Assembly: GCF_028372415.1 (NCBI RefSeq)
Contig: NC_092872.1
Coordinates: forward strand, 389,940,853 to 390,004,852
Direction: 5' to 3'
DNA from: Notamacropus eugenii
Lineage: Eukaryota; Chordata; Mammalia; Diprotodontia; Macropodidae
DNA: 64,000 bases
Part shown: positions 54,615 through 64,000 of the stretch, in pieces
Layout: every line of letters begins with the position of its first letter
How positions within the stretch are numbered: the stretch's first letter is position 1
Notes under the pieces: generated by a model
Told to the model about the DNA's origin: nothing
Database searches by the model: none
What the model saw: the letters and a program-made list of their open reading frames with translations, nothing else
Position numbers and translations under genes: made by a program

Positions 54615-56560
54615 CATTAAGTCAAGTCAACCAGCATTTATTAAATGCCTACTATGTGTGAGGCACTGTGCTAAGCACTGCGGATCCAAATAAAATAAAA
54701 AAAATCCCTGGTCTCAAGGAATTCAATGTCTAATGAGGAGACAATGTTCAGACAACTATGTACAAGTACACAGGGTTTAAGTTGGAGACAATGTCAGTGG
54801 GAAGGCGGGAGGTATAGGAAAGATTTCTTATAGAAAGTGGGACTTTAGCTGAGACTTGAAGGAGGCAGAGAGGAGGAAGGAGAGAGTTCCAAATATGAGG
54901 CCACAGTCAATGAAAATGACCAGAGTCTGCAGATTGAATGTGTTATGTGAATAACTGTTGGGGGAAGGGCAGTGTCACTAGGTTGCAGAGTACATGGAGG
55001 GTGGTGGTGTAAGTAGACTGTTAAGGTAGTAAAGGGCTGAATTAATAAATGTCAAACAGAGGATTTTATAATTGATCTTGGAGGCAACAGAGAGCCACTG
55101 GAGTTGACTGAACAGAGGAATGATGTGGTCAGATCTGAAGGCTTGTTATTGACAGCTGAGTGGAGAGAGAGACTTGAGATAAGGAGAGCAACCAGCAGGC
55201 TATTAGTATAAGTCCAGGTATGAGGTGGGGCTGCACCAGGGTGGTGGCAGTGTCCAAGGAGAGAAGGAAGCATATACCAAAGATGTTATGAAGGTAAAAA
55301 TTAACAGGATTTGACAGCTGATTAGAAATGGAAAGTGAGGAGTCAAAGATGACACAAGTTGTGAGTCTGGGTGACTGGGAAGATGCTACTACCCCATAGG
55401 GGAATTGGGAAAAGATGAAGGGGTTTTTTTGGATAGAAGATAATGAATTCATTTTTTTGAGTGATCGGTTCAAGATGTCTATGAGACATCCAGCTTGAGA
55501 TGTCCAATAAACAGTTGGAAATGTGAGTCTGGAGGTCAGGAGAGTGTTTAGAGCTGGACAAATAAATCTGAGAATCATCAACCTAGAGACAATGGTAGAA
55601 TTCATGGAAACCAATCAGGTCACTGAGTGAGACAGTATAGAAGGAGAAGATAAGAGAGCTTGGTATAAAGTCTTAGGAAATACCCACAGTTATTGGTTAG
55701 TGGGCATGACATGGATGAAGTTCCAGCAAAGGATACTGAGAAAGAACTATGCCATGGAAACCAGGAGAGATAAAGGACAATTGCTTTCAGAGATAAATGG
55801 ATTAAGTGGGGCTTTTCTTGAGGAAGGGGAAGGCATGGGCATGTTAGTAAGCAGTAGGAAAGCAGTCAGTAGACTGGGAGATTTTGAAGTGAGAGAGTAA
55901 GGATGAGAGATGGGACAGTCTGCAGGAGGAGATGATTTGGGACGAGATGCTATCACTTATATATACAGAAAAGTGTGCCTTGGCAAGGAGAAGGGCTGCC
56001 TCTTCTTGTAAAACAGGATTAAAGGAGGAGAAAGAGGGAGAGGGCATTTGAATGGTATATAAGGAGAAAGGGAGAAGGAACTCTCTGTGAATGGTCTTCA
56101 GTGTTTTGTAAAATTTTCAGCAAAGATGGAAGGGGTAGGGAGAGCCAGGGGAGATTTGGGGAGGGATGAAAAAAGGTTTGGAAGAGTTGCTGTGTCAATG
56201 AGATAAAGTCAATTAAGGGGGCATAAGAGGATTGCCTTGCTGTAGTGAGGGCCCACTTGGACTATGTGATACACATTTGTAGTGGACTCAGTATGGTTTC
56301 ATGATTTTCTTCAACTTCATTCAGAAGCATGTGAGCAGGATTGAAGGCAGTGGATAATGGAAATAATCTAAGGCTGAGGCTCCACAGGGTAAGATAGGAT
56401 AAAAGGGATAAGGGACTCAAGAGATGAAGACTGGGTAGAGCTGAATGACTCACCAAGGAGTCAAGACAGGAAAAGAAGGAGAGTGTAGCCAATACAGAGG
56501 TGATGACCTGGGAAAGAACTATGGGGTCAAGGGATTAGAAGCCAAGGTGAAGATGAAGAA
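54615..56560 (-). mobile_element. L2/CR1-clade LINE, the longest in the window (about 1.9 kb)
   Basis: The reversed terminus starts at 54622 (cagcatttattaaatgccta, ctatgtgtgaggcactgtgc). The minus strand at 55614-55129 is open and carries VIFDSSLSISNQLSN and TTLVQPHLIPGLILIACWLL. This fits the CR1/L2 ORF2 C-terminus (consensus style VxFDSSLSFxxHI...LVxAFxxSRLDYCNxLL). Multiple stops elsewhere make it inactive. Confidence 0.75.
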
Positions 56561-56564
56561 CTGG

Positions 56565-57010
56565 CCTTATTGCTGTAAGGTAGGCAAAAGGTAGAATTGT
56601 AACAGACTGCAATAAAGGATAAGATAAATGAATTTTAGTTTTAAGAACATGGAAGTGGTGCACTCATCAGGAACTGTTAAATGACTTGCAGTTATAACTT
56701 TGAGACCTTGGCAGTGAGAGAAAATTCTCTGGGCATACACTTTGAGGCAGCTGTGCCTCATTCAAAGGTTAATTGATATCTCTAAAAAAAACTTTTGTTG
56801 ATAAATCTTACAATGATTTTACATTCTCAAGGTGATTTCATATTCAAGTGAACTTTTTCACCTGGTTTCAACCGTGCATCATGAAATAAGGTAAATTTTC
56901 CCCTCTTTACAAAAGAAAAAACTCATGCCTAAAAAGGTTACAATCATATAATTCAAAAATAAAGCTCCTAGCTGAATCTTTCTCCAATCTTATGCTGTAT
57001 AGACATCGAT
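56565..57010. other. ATP10B intron, unassigned
   Basis: 56840-56960 may be a reversed MIR. No other feature. Confidence 0.3.
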
Positions 57011-57014
57011 CCTG

Positions 57015-57135
57015 CCTCTGGTAGAATGAGAGCTCTTGGAGAGCAGGAACAATTTCATTTTCGTATTCATCCCCAGTACCTAACAGTGCCTGGTACATAG
57101 TTGGCACTTAATAAATGCTTATTAATTGATTCCTA
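57015..57135 (+). repeat. L2 LINE 3' end
   Basis: gagagctcttggagagcagg ... ggcacttaataaatgcttat. Confidence 0.75.
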
Positions 57136-57354
57136 GAGAAAGAGCAGGTATGACCTACTCTGACTTATCTTTAATACTCCATTTAGTGCTAGGGACACAC
57201 ATTGAAGAAATGCTAAAGAAGCTTTGGGTCCTAAACAACCTCTGAGTCTGCTTTGTGTTTCACCAATTTCCCTTTACTACTCGTACTTGTTGTAGTGGCA
57301 GAATGGAAACTGAGACCCTACTCCTGACTTTGCCCTTGGCTTCTTTTAAGTCCT

Positions 57355-57595
57355 AACAATCCCATCTCCTCCAAGAAGCCTTCCTTAATCCTCCTTACTT
57401 GCTAGTGCCTTCCCTCTGCTAATTATTTCCTATTTATCCTGTATATAGCTTGCTTTGAATATATTTGTTTGCACCTTGTCTCCCCCATCAGACTAAGCTC
57501 CTTGAGGGCAGAGGCTGTCTTTTGCCTCTTTTTGCCAGCACAGTACCTGGCACATAGTAAACACCTAAAAAATGTTTCTTGAATGATTGAATGTT
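57355..57595 (+). repeat. L2 LINE 3' end
   Basis: ccaagaagccttccttaatc, cagactaagctccttgaggg and cctggcacatagtaaacacc. Confidence 0.75.
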
Positions 57596-57599
57596 GGGC

Positions 57600-57860
57600 T
57601 ACGGACTATGGGAAATAAATTGATTTCTTTGGGCTCCATTCAGGTAGTTCATATGTGAAATAAGGCAATTGGATGACATGACTTCTATAGTCCCAGCTTG
57701 GACATTTTGTGTTTTAAAGTCTCTTCCAGCTCTGGCATTCATTGTTCAAAGGCCCCTCCCAGCTATGATCTTTTAGGTTCTAAAGTCCCTTCCAGCTCTA
57801 ACATTCTATTTTCTAAGGTCTTTTCTAATGCTAACTTTCTATTATTCTATGAGTCCATAG
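57600..57860. repeat. Imperfect tandem repetition derived from a MIR tail
   Basis: Units of about 45-50 bp (tcttccagctctggcattca, ccctcccagctatgatcttt, cccttccagctctaacattc) repeat between 57690 and 57840. A related unit appears at 52880-52990. Confidence 0.6.
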
Positions 57861-58162
57861 AGACTCAGTCCAAGATGGGGAATAGATTGAGCTTTGAGGA
57901 AGAGGTGGACAGGCTCCAAGGTAGCCTGACTACATGAGTTATATAATATTCCCAGAGGGAATTCCTCAGAAAACAAAATGAGCAGCAGAGCTTGGATTAG
58001 TATTTGAGGTATTTCATTTGTGCCAAAGATTTGCAAAGGTCTCCTGGGGATGAGTTTTCAATTTCTATCTATTTAAAGACTTGTCGCTATCAGAGCCAAG
58101 AAGTTTCTTTACAGCCACAATATTTCTCTTTTCTCATCTGATAATGACTTATTTTTAGTTAC

Positions 58163-58289
58163 CCAGTAAGGTGAGTTGAGTCTCTAGATGTTGGGCTGTC
58201 TCCATTAGTAGCTCATCTTGGTTTTCAAGGGACGCTTCAGCCTCATGGCGGAAATTGGCCCACCTCTGGAAGTCTTCTTCTTTTAAGAC
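58163..58289 (-). CDS. ATP10B: ATP10B coding exon 4 of 13 in window (127 nt)
   Basis: The exon reads [42 protein letters not shown] (segment residues 299-340) plus the first base of a glycine codon. In class 5 P4-ATPases this is the helical stretch linking the nucleotide-binding domain back to the phosphorylation domain. The acceptor is ccctgtag/G and the donor is CTGG/GTAACT. No ATG-initiated reading frame covers it, so it was found by translating around expected splice sites. Confidence 0.92.
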
Positions 58290-58434
58290 CTACAGGGCAG
58301 ATAAGGAAGTTGTTTCCAAACTCCAGTTTGTTGCAACACATTCTAAACTGGACTGGGCTTGTGTGCTATGACCTCTAATGTTCACATTTAAGCTTCACTG
58401 CAAAGACAGGTGAAAGCTTTTCTGTCCTTCACAT

Positions 58435-58675
58435 CCTAACTCCTGCAAGAGCACCTTCCTGATCTCTTCCACTGCTACTGTTATCTCTCTGAGGTCATCT
58501 CCAATTTAACCTGTATATATCTTGTATGTACATAGTTGTTTGCATATAGTCTCCCCTCTTTAGAATGTAAGTTTTTGGGGGCAGTTAATGTTTATTCCCA
58601 TCTTTGTATCCCTAACACTAAGTATAGCCTCTTGAACATAGTAAGAGTTTAATAAATACTTGTTAACTGACTGTT
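58435..58675 (+). repeat. L2 LINE 3' end
   Basis: gagcaccttcctgatctctt, tagaatgtaagtttttgggg and gagtttaataaatacttgtt. Confidence 0.7.
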
Positions 58676-58773
58676 AATTTTACCTCCTCAGACAACCTCT
58701 CCTACCAGTGGGATTTGATCTCTTCCTCCTCAGAATTACTATCTAACTTTGTCCATTTTATTTGGCACCTGCT

Positions 58774-59039
58774 ACATTTAGCCTTAGATAGGTGGTACAG
58801 TGGACACAGTGTTGGGCCTGGAATCAGGAAGACTCATGTTCCTGAGTTCAAATCTGATCTCAGACACTTACTAGCTGTGTGACCCTGGGCAAATCACTCA
58901 ATCCCATTTGCCTCAGTTTCCTTATTTTGAAAATGAGCTGGAGAAGAAAATGGCAAGCCACTCCTGTGTTGGCAAGAAAACCCCACATGGGGTCACAGAG
59001 TCAGAAATGACTGAAAAAAATGACAACACATTCAGCCTT
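58774..59039 (+). mobile_element. MAR-type marsupial SINE, full length, with 12-bp target-site duplication
   Basis: The head is aggtggtacagtggacacag, the box gttcaaatctgatctcagac, the core acttactagctgtgtgaccc and the tail ccccacatggggtcacagag. The flanks 58774-58785 and 59028-59039 match at 11 of 12 positions. It interrupts an L2-like element. Confidence 0.92.
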
Positions 59040-59099
59040 GTGGCATAACTATTCGTGTGTTTATTTTGTTCTTTCCCCAGACACTCCCTGTCTGGCCTA

Positions 59100-59250
59100 G
59101 GGGTTTATGAACCAGAAAGCTCAGGTGAGGAAAGTGCAGCTGGTGAGCTGCACAGCCCTCCCTCACTCAAAACAAAGTCAAGTGCAAGTCATGTCATCAT
59201 TTCTCTGTTGTCATGGTCTTCTCCAAAGACGAAGGATGAACACAGACAGA
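59100..59250 (+). repeat. Second marsupial SINE type, 3' part
   Basis: gcaagtcatgtcatcatttc, tgttgtcatggtcttctcca and aagacgaaggatgaacacag. The tail is shared with 8655-8740. Confidence 0.5.
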
Positions 59251-59360
59251 CAGGCTATAAGCTTTCAAGGGCAGGGACACTACCTTGTTTGACTTTTTTG
59301 CTTCAGTGTCTGGCACAGAGGAAAGAACTTTTATGAATATTTGGTGAATGAATGAATAAT
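59251..59360 (+). repeat. L2 LINE 3' end with (GAAT)n tail
   Basis: aagggcagggacactacctt ... tttggtgaatgaatgaataa. Confidence 0.65.
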
Positions 59361-59519
59361 GAATTGATTGATTAATTAATTCTAGTCCCAAGGAGCTAAG
59401 GAAGTAAGGTGTCTATTCTGTGAGCAGAGTACCAAGGATGATTCTTTAGCAGACTCATTCATTTTCATAGATTGACTTTTGAAGTCTCTAGATCTAAAAA
59501 TATCTTCCTATAAGCTGAG

Positions 59520-59690
59520 TCCCACACTACTTATTTATTCAGGTTAATCAATAAGTACATTTCAAGTGCTTATTGTGTCCTCAGCATGGTGTTCAGCACT
59601 GTGGGGGATACAGATACTGAACCTAGGTCCTGGGACTTGAGCTAGGCCTTCAAAGAAAGGCAGAGGAAGAGGGGTTTCAAAGGATCAAAT
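59520..59690 (-). repeat. L2 LINE 3' end (reversed)
   Basis: atttcaagtgcttattgtgt, ggtgttcagcactgtggggg. Confidence 0.55.
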
Positions 59691-59822
59691 AGTCAACTGA
59701 AAAGTATCTCAGCTCTCTTTGAGCATCCCAAATAAAGAACAACCAAAGGAACACCAAAGCCCTTTAGCTTTATGTTGTCTTAATAATGTTACAAGACCAA
59801 TGAGCAGAAATATTCTTCCTAC

Positions 59823-59932
59823 CTTCTTGGCGATGCAGAGTGTTCGTAGCCCATCTCTTGCATACCAGTCAAGGTGTTTCTGGGTTTTGGCTTGGATTTT
59901 TCTTAGCTTCTTCTCTGCAACAGGGTCTATTG
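59823..59932 (-). CDS. ATP10B: ATP10B coding exon 3 of 13 in window (110 nt)
   Basis: The exon completes the split alanine codon and reads [36 protein letters not shown], segment residues 262-298. The DGLRTL stretch is the conserved end of the P4-ATPase nucleotide-binding domain. The donor is AAG/GTAGGA. The acceptor (ctgtttgatag) has a poor pyrimidine tract. It is accepted because the join preserves both frame and residue spacing relative to human ATP10B. Confidence 0.92.
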
Positions 59933-59939
59933 CTATCAA

Positions 59940-61030
59940 ACAGTGATTCCCAATATATGGTCAACTGCAAATTTTGGGAAATGTCTCACCTCCCCAATTC
60001 AGACTTTTCAAGGATTATTGCAAACCTATCCAGTTAAAGAATTCCATCAACTTTCTTCTCTCTGGAAGATGTTATCTTTCTGAGTCACCAGGATGTCCTA
60101 AGAGATATCCTCCTAGGTCCTTACCTCTCCTGGATACTGCCCCTCTGATATGATGGCATGGACTAAACTTGCCAATTGTCTAAATCAAAGGGTTAAGAAA
60201 TAACATTCACTCCCCTCATCCTGAGCATTTGAACCTGAGCCACAGCTGACTATGCAGAGGAAAATGGGGCTGCCTCGATAATTCTAAATCTTGTCTGGAA
60301 TCTGCTATCCTAGGAGAAAATCAGTCCCATAGCTGTCTACTTCTTGTTAGTAATAAAGACAGTGGCTGCATCATAATTAATGCTGTCTCACATTAGACTC
60401 TAATATCAAGGGACTTTGAAATACTTTGTTGGTTTCAGGAGAGTTTATGCAAATCTTTTGGAAGGAAGAAATGAGAAGGGGATTATTTCCATTTTATTGG
60501 TGAGGAGACTAAGGTCTCCTTCCAAGGAAAGGGAAAACCCAAAGGTTTTCTGGGTAAGGAATAGAACCCTGGCAGCATGATGTCATGGGCTTGTAATTAG
60601 GAAGCCAAGATTCTAGCTCTTTTGCTAACTAACTGCGTGACCTTTATAAATTTGCTGAATTTGGGCCCAAATTAGATTTCATGACCTCCAACATCCCTTA
60701 AATTTCTACAAAATCATTGTAATCTCTGCCTTCTAGAAGAGGGGCAACGTGTCATGATGGAAAGAACGCTAAGGTTAGTGTACAACTAGGGTCAAACGCT
60801 GGTTCTGACACTTACTAGCTATGTTACCAGGGTCGGTCTATTTCATACTATGGAGCCACATTTTCCTCATCTGTAAGATGGGGATAATAATCCTCACACA
60901 AGCTCTGGTATCTGTGGTATGTGGTTCATTCTTATCCTCAGCCTAGTGGGGTTCTTTTGGTCTTCCACTTCTGTACTATTATGTGACCCATCAGTAATTA
61001 GTATCAGTTCATTATTTCACATCAGTAATT
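59940..61030. other. ATP10B 1.1-kb intron
   Basis: 60190-60420 is low-repeat. 60730-60900 is a plus MIR (aacgtgtcatgatggaaaga, cctcatctgtaagatgggga). The rest is unassigned. Confidence 0.5.
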
Positions 61031-61037
61031 AATTTAC

Positions 61038-61629
61038 CTTTGGCAGGGTCTTCCAGCAGGTCCATTATGACGGAGTCAGCTCCCTTAGTATAGACAATGA
61101 TCTCACCAGTCAGGGGGTGCCTTACAATCACTGACATCCTCTTCCTCACTGAGTCAAAACCCAGGGTGTAGAGAAGGTCAAAGGTGAGAAGTGTCCCCTG
61201 GGGCAGGCGCACAGTAACTTGCTCAGGGGTCCTGGATACCAGGGTGAAGTTGTAGGCCCGGGCAGCATGCACCAGGGCAGCTTCATCAGGGCTCTCAGCC
61301 TCATAGAAGAATTCTGGCTCTGGTATCACTGAGTCCAATACATCTATCAAGGAGGGGCCTCTGGCTCCCATGTCCTGCTTGGCCATGACTTCTTCTTTGG
61401 AGCTGCTCTGGTAGCCAACATCTGTGGAATACCCACCGCTATGACCAGAGAAGTCTTCTTGCTCATCTGAATCTACAACTGTGGGATTTGGCTCTAAACT
61501 TTCCCCAAGGTCAGATGGAGTGGTGGAAGAGAAGGACTGGCTGAGACTGGAGAGTTTAAGCCTCTGGAACAGCTGGTGAATCTTCTCCAGGGAAGCTCCT
61601 AGGGATTTCATCTGTGGTGGGATGGTGAC
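61038..61629 (-). CDS. ATP10B: ATP10B coding exon 2 of 13 in window: nucleotide-binding domain with ESPDEA and KGAD
   Basis: This is the largest exon in the window (592 nt, segment residues 65-261 plus one base). It opens [22 protein letters not shown] serine- and acid-rich, low-complexity stretch (about residues 90-165) follows that looks disordered and differs most from human. Next come [20 protein letters not shown], the ATP-binding signature of P4-ATPases, then [12 protein letters not shown] and [10 protein letters not shown]. The donor is AAAG/GTAAAT. The ORF runs open upstream of the acceptor into the intron, so the exon start was set by the AG at 61631-61630 and by phase with the neighbouring exons. 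Confidence 0.95.
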
Positions 61630-61934
61630 CTTGACATTGAGAGAAAACAGAATGTTATTTCTGTGGGGAAAAATAATGAAATCACCCACAGGCAAGTTGA
61701 AGAGTGAGACAGATTAAAGAGGTCTCTTTCCTCCAAGTTCTAATTCTGTCGGACTCTTGTTACTTAGAGGTCACTATACCACTAGCTACAGCATCCAGAT
61801 CTCTTGCTAGGTTAACTGATATGACTAATGTGTTGGGTGACCTGGACAAATCATTTTCCCTCTCCCAAGCTCCATTTTTGTCATCTAGAAAATATAAGAA
61901 TTGGTTTTTAAGATTCTCTAAGTGCTAATGTTCT

Positions 61935-62180
61935 GTGATTCTCTATGCCCACAGGCAGATGGCCTTTCCTTTGAAAGATTTTTAAAAAATTATCATACAA
62001 ATATGCTATTTTTTTCTACAACATCTTACCCTCCTAAGTTATGTCATCTGAGTCTCTTAACTGATCTGTAAAATGGGTCTAATGATATCTGATTTGCTTA
62101 TCTCACAGGGTTTTGTGATGATCAAATAAGATAATGCATGGAAAAATACTTTATAAATTATTAGATATTAGGAAGTGTTC
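61935..62180 (+). repeat. MIR 3' half
   Basis: aactgatctgtaaaatgggt, tatctcacagggttttgtga and catggaaaaatactttataa. Confidence 0.6.
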
Positions 62181-62630
62181 AAGGATTGACTGGATGACCC
62201 TTAGGAACATTGTGGATCAGAAATGTCAAACGTGGGCTGCATTGCTGTCACAACACTTCCAAGTCTAACACAAAGCAGATTAAAATATTATTGGGAAATA
62301 TTTAACAAATTAAGTAAAAATATAATAGAACACAGATGATATTAAGATGTGGTTTTCTAAGTTTATAATGCCGTCTGCAGAGGTCCTCATGAAAAGTACC
62401 CCGTTTCTAGTTTGATACCACTGTGGTAGATGGCACTGACACTTCAGGAAAAGGTGGAATGGAATCATCTCAAAAATCCCTTCCAATCCCAAAGTTCCAA
62501 TAATTTAGAAAAGCATTTTGTAAATAATAAAGAGATAGCCCTGTTTACTGGTTAGAACATGGTGGTGATAGTACTCCCAGGTGCCTGGACTCTCTTTCCT
62601 GAACTTTGTTTCCAGGTAATCTTGTCCCCT
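62181..62630. other. ATP10B intron, hAT-like fragment then unassigned
   Basis: 62215-62420 (ggatcagaaatgtcaaacgt, gggctgcattgctgtcacaa ... gataccactgtggtagatgg) resembles a decayed DNA transposon with a caaacg-type terminal region. This is weakly supported. Confidence 0.25.
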
Positions 62631-62634
62631 CTTC

Positions 62635-62765
62635 TTTCTCCCTTTCCGTAAAAGCCCCTTGAGGGTAAGGATTATTTTACTTGTTTGTATATGCCACACA
62701 TAGCACAGTGCTTGGCATACACTAAGCACTTAAATATTTCCCTAATAAGTCATAAATATTTTCAT
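62635..62765 (+). repeat. L2 LINE 3' end
   Basis: agccccttgagggtaaggat ... gcatacactaagcacttaaa. Confidence 0.65.
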
Positions 62766-62869
62766 TCATTAATGATGTCAGTCTTCTCAGCTTGATCCCT
62801 TTCTTTGCAGGCTGCCTTTCATGGATTACCCAGCCAGTCTTTTCATAAAGTGAGCTAGAATTACCAAAT

Positions 62870-63115
62870 GATCAGTTTTAGGGTTAGAAGGAATTCCAGA
62901 GAGTATCTATCCCACAAACATTGGGGCCACAGGGTCATATACTGAGAACTGGAAGGGATTTCTGAGCCATCAAATCCAGTACCTTCATTTTCCAGATGAA
63001 GAAACTGAGATTGGGAGATTAAATGACTAGCTGAGGACCACATGGCTTGAAGTTGGGGCTTCCTGACTCCAAGGCCAGTACTCTGCCCATGTACCACCAA
63101 GCTGCCTAATCACAG
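62870..63115 (-). repeat. MIR-like SINE
   Basis: tttccagatgaagaaactga, ttgaagttggggcttcctga and catgtaccaccaagctgcct. Confidence 0.65.
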
Positions 63116-63129
63116 AATATAAGAAATTG

Positions 63130-63465
63130 GAGGAAGAGAAGGGAATAGGTCATTTATACAGTACTTTATATGTTGAGGAAGAGAAGGGAACAGGCCATTT
63201 ATGTAGCATTTTACATGTTCCAGGCACTATGCTACAAATTTTTTTACAAATATTTTTTACAAATATTATCTCATTTGATCCTCACAATAACCTTCTGAGA
63301 TAGGTGCTAATATTATCCCTAGTTTATAGTTGAGGAAAGTGAGGGAAACAGCTTAAATGACTTGCCCAGAGTCCCATAGTTAGTAAGTGTCTGAGGCAGA
63401 ATTTGAATTCTGGTCTTCTTGACTCCAGACCCAATTGTGCTACCAGCCGCCTCAAGTTCAGATAG
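63130..63465 (-). mobile_element. MIR/THER1 SINE with internal duplication
   Basis: gaagagaagggaa-ggccattta occurs twice (63130 and 63178). MIR order follows: tctcatttgatcctcacaat, gacttgcccagagtcccata and tgactccagacccaattgtg. Confidence 0.65.
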
Positions 63466-63592
63466 CAACCCCTTCCTTTTATACATAACTAAGCTGAGGG
63501 GAAGTGATTTGTTCAGGTCAGGAGACCCACGTCTCCTAACTCCCAGTGAGGTTTTCTTTAAAACCCTCCCACACTCTCTCATGACACCTTAC

Positions 63593-63784
63593 CCTTTGCC
63601 TGGGTTCTGTTGTTGTGGAGACCATGACAGAGTTGCAGATGGTTAGTGCAAGGAAGAAATCAGTGATGGAGGAGCCTGTGGAGAGGGAAGATTTGGTGAC
63701 CCTGTGGGATGTCAAGGTTTCCACTTTCCAGGCAGCATCTTTCACCTTTGTCAAGAGACCTTGGTCTGGAGTCACATCCTTTTC
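63593..63784 (-). CDS. ATP10B: ATP10B coding exon 1 of 13 in window (phase 0-0, 64 codons)
   Basis: The exon begins after a pyrimidine-rich acceptor (ttcttccag) with [11 protein letters not shown] and ends TTTEPRQR before donor GTAAGG. It encodes segment residues 1-64. The last third, [15 protein letters not shown], is the conserved stretch at the start of the nucleotide-binding domain, just after the phosphorylation-site region in P4-ATPases. At 192 nt with phase 0 at both ends it could be skipped without a frameshift. The exon carrying the DKTG motif should be upstream, beyond 64000. Confidence 0.95.
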
Positions 63785-63799
63785 CTGGAAGAAAAACAT

Positions 63800-64000
63800 T
63801 TGAGAATTTCTTCAGTAAATGGATTATAGGGAAAGGTGCTTACTGTCAAGAGTTTTTGTACTACTAGAGAGAAGCAAGCACAGGATGTGAGAATTAAAAT
63901 CTTTCTCTGCCCCCAAAGCTCCCAAACCAGAGGCCTATTTTCACCATCATACATTCCTTTATTCTCCAACTATTTTCTTAATGGTTGACTGTGTTGGTAT
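63800..64000. other. ATP10B intron, truncated by the window edge
   Basis: Intronic sequence upstream of the first exon seen here. The 65-codon minus ORF (63772-63969) runs through the acceptor and is not an exon by itself. Confidence 0.6.

Larger units (their letters stand above)
20833..64000 (-). other. ATP10B: ATP10B gene, 3' part (13 coding exons plus probable 3' UTR), continues beyond window
   Basis: ATP10B is a class 5 P4-type ATPase that uses ATP to move lipids to the cytosolic leaflet. The human protein is reported to act on glucosylceramide and phosphatidylcholine in late endosomes and lysosomes, with a CDC50 partner. Thirteen minus-strand exons with AG/GT borders join in phase to 2796 nt, giving 931 codons plus stop. 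Segment residues in order are: ESPDEA 176-181, KGAD 246-249, DGLRTL near 288-293, TGDK 371-374, GDGAND 510-515, then six hydrophobic segments (TM5-TM10, about 566-775) and a polar tail to 931. Wording such as [22 protein letters not shown] and the end SHRRSQSSLTI is specific to ATP10B rather than ATP10A or ATP10D. The actuator domain, the DKTG site and TM1-4 are not present and must lie past the right edge. The human protein is about 1460 residues, so this is roughly its last 64 percent. No frameshift or internal stop was seen, so the gene looks intact. Confidence 0.95.

Noticed and set aside
55129..55614. 161-codon minus-strand ORF
   Set aside because: Remnant of an L2/CR1 reverse transcriptase C-terminus inside an intron. 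It is in sense with ATP10B but shows no splice-site support.

Overview
The window is vertebrate nuclear DNA, and its repeats point to a marsupial. They include tRNA-derived SINEs of the marsupial MAR/WSINE type, many MIR/THER1-like and L2/CR1-clade remnants, and L1 fragments whose 3' ends match the marsupial style. The hallmark SINE1 of Monodelphis was not seen, so an Australasian marsupial is somewhat more likely than a South American opossum. That lineage call is an inference. No bacterial, plasmid or phage features are present, and no new biological system was found.

The only protein-coding gene I can support is the 3' two thirds of ATP10B, a class 5 P4-ATPase (lipid flippase), on the minus strand. 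Thirteen coding exons lie between 63784 and 21361. Their splice phases join without a break into a 931-residue C-terminal part of the protein, ending in the family's conserved C-terminus SHRRSQSSLTI followed by TGA. The exons contain the nucleotide-binding ESPDEA and KGAD motifs, the P-domain TGDK and GDGAND motifs, six predicted membrane segments (TM5-TM10) and the cytosolic tail. The N-terminus, the actuator domain and the DKTG phosphorylation site must lie beyond position 64000. Introns run from 0.85 to 7.7 kb.

Layout: 1-20.8 kb is intergenic DNA downstream of ATP10B. It holds two L1 3' fragments, L2 and MIR remnants, simple repeats, and two low-repeat blocks (5.5-6.3 and 7.5-8.0 kb) that could be conserved regulatory DNA. 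About 20.8-21.36 kb is the probable 3' UTR. From 21.36 kb to the window end is ATP10B, with introns filled by MAR, MIR, L2 and L1 copies and microsatellites.

The best leads are as follows. A long UG-type repeat (on the RNA) lies directly after the 5' splice site of the in-frame 126-nt exon at 42953-43078. The penultimate coding exon has an unusual 5' splice site whose read-through would give an alternative SINE-encoded C-terminus. There is a perfect 20-bp SINE hairpin at 39129-39174, a pair of co-varying hairpins in an AT-rich minisatellite at 4449-4582, and three insertions with clear target-site duplications.
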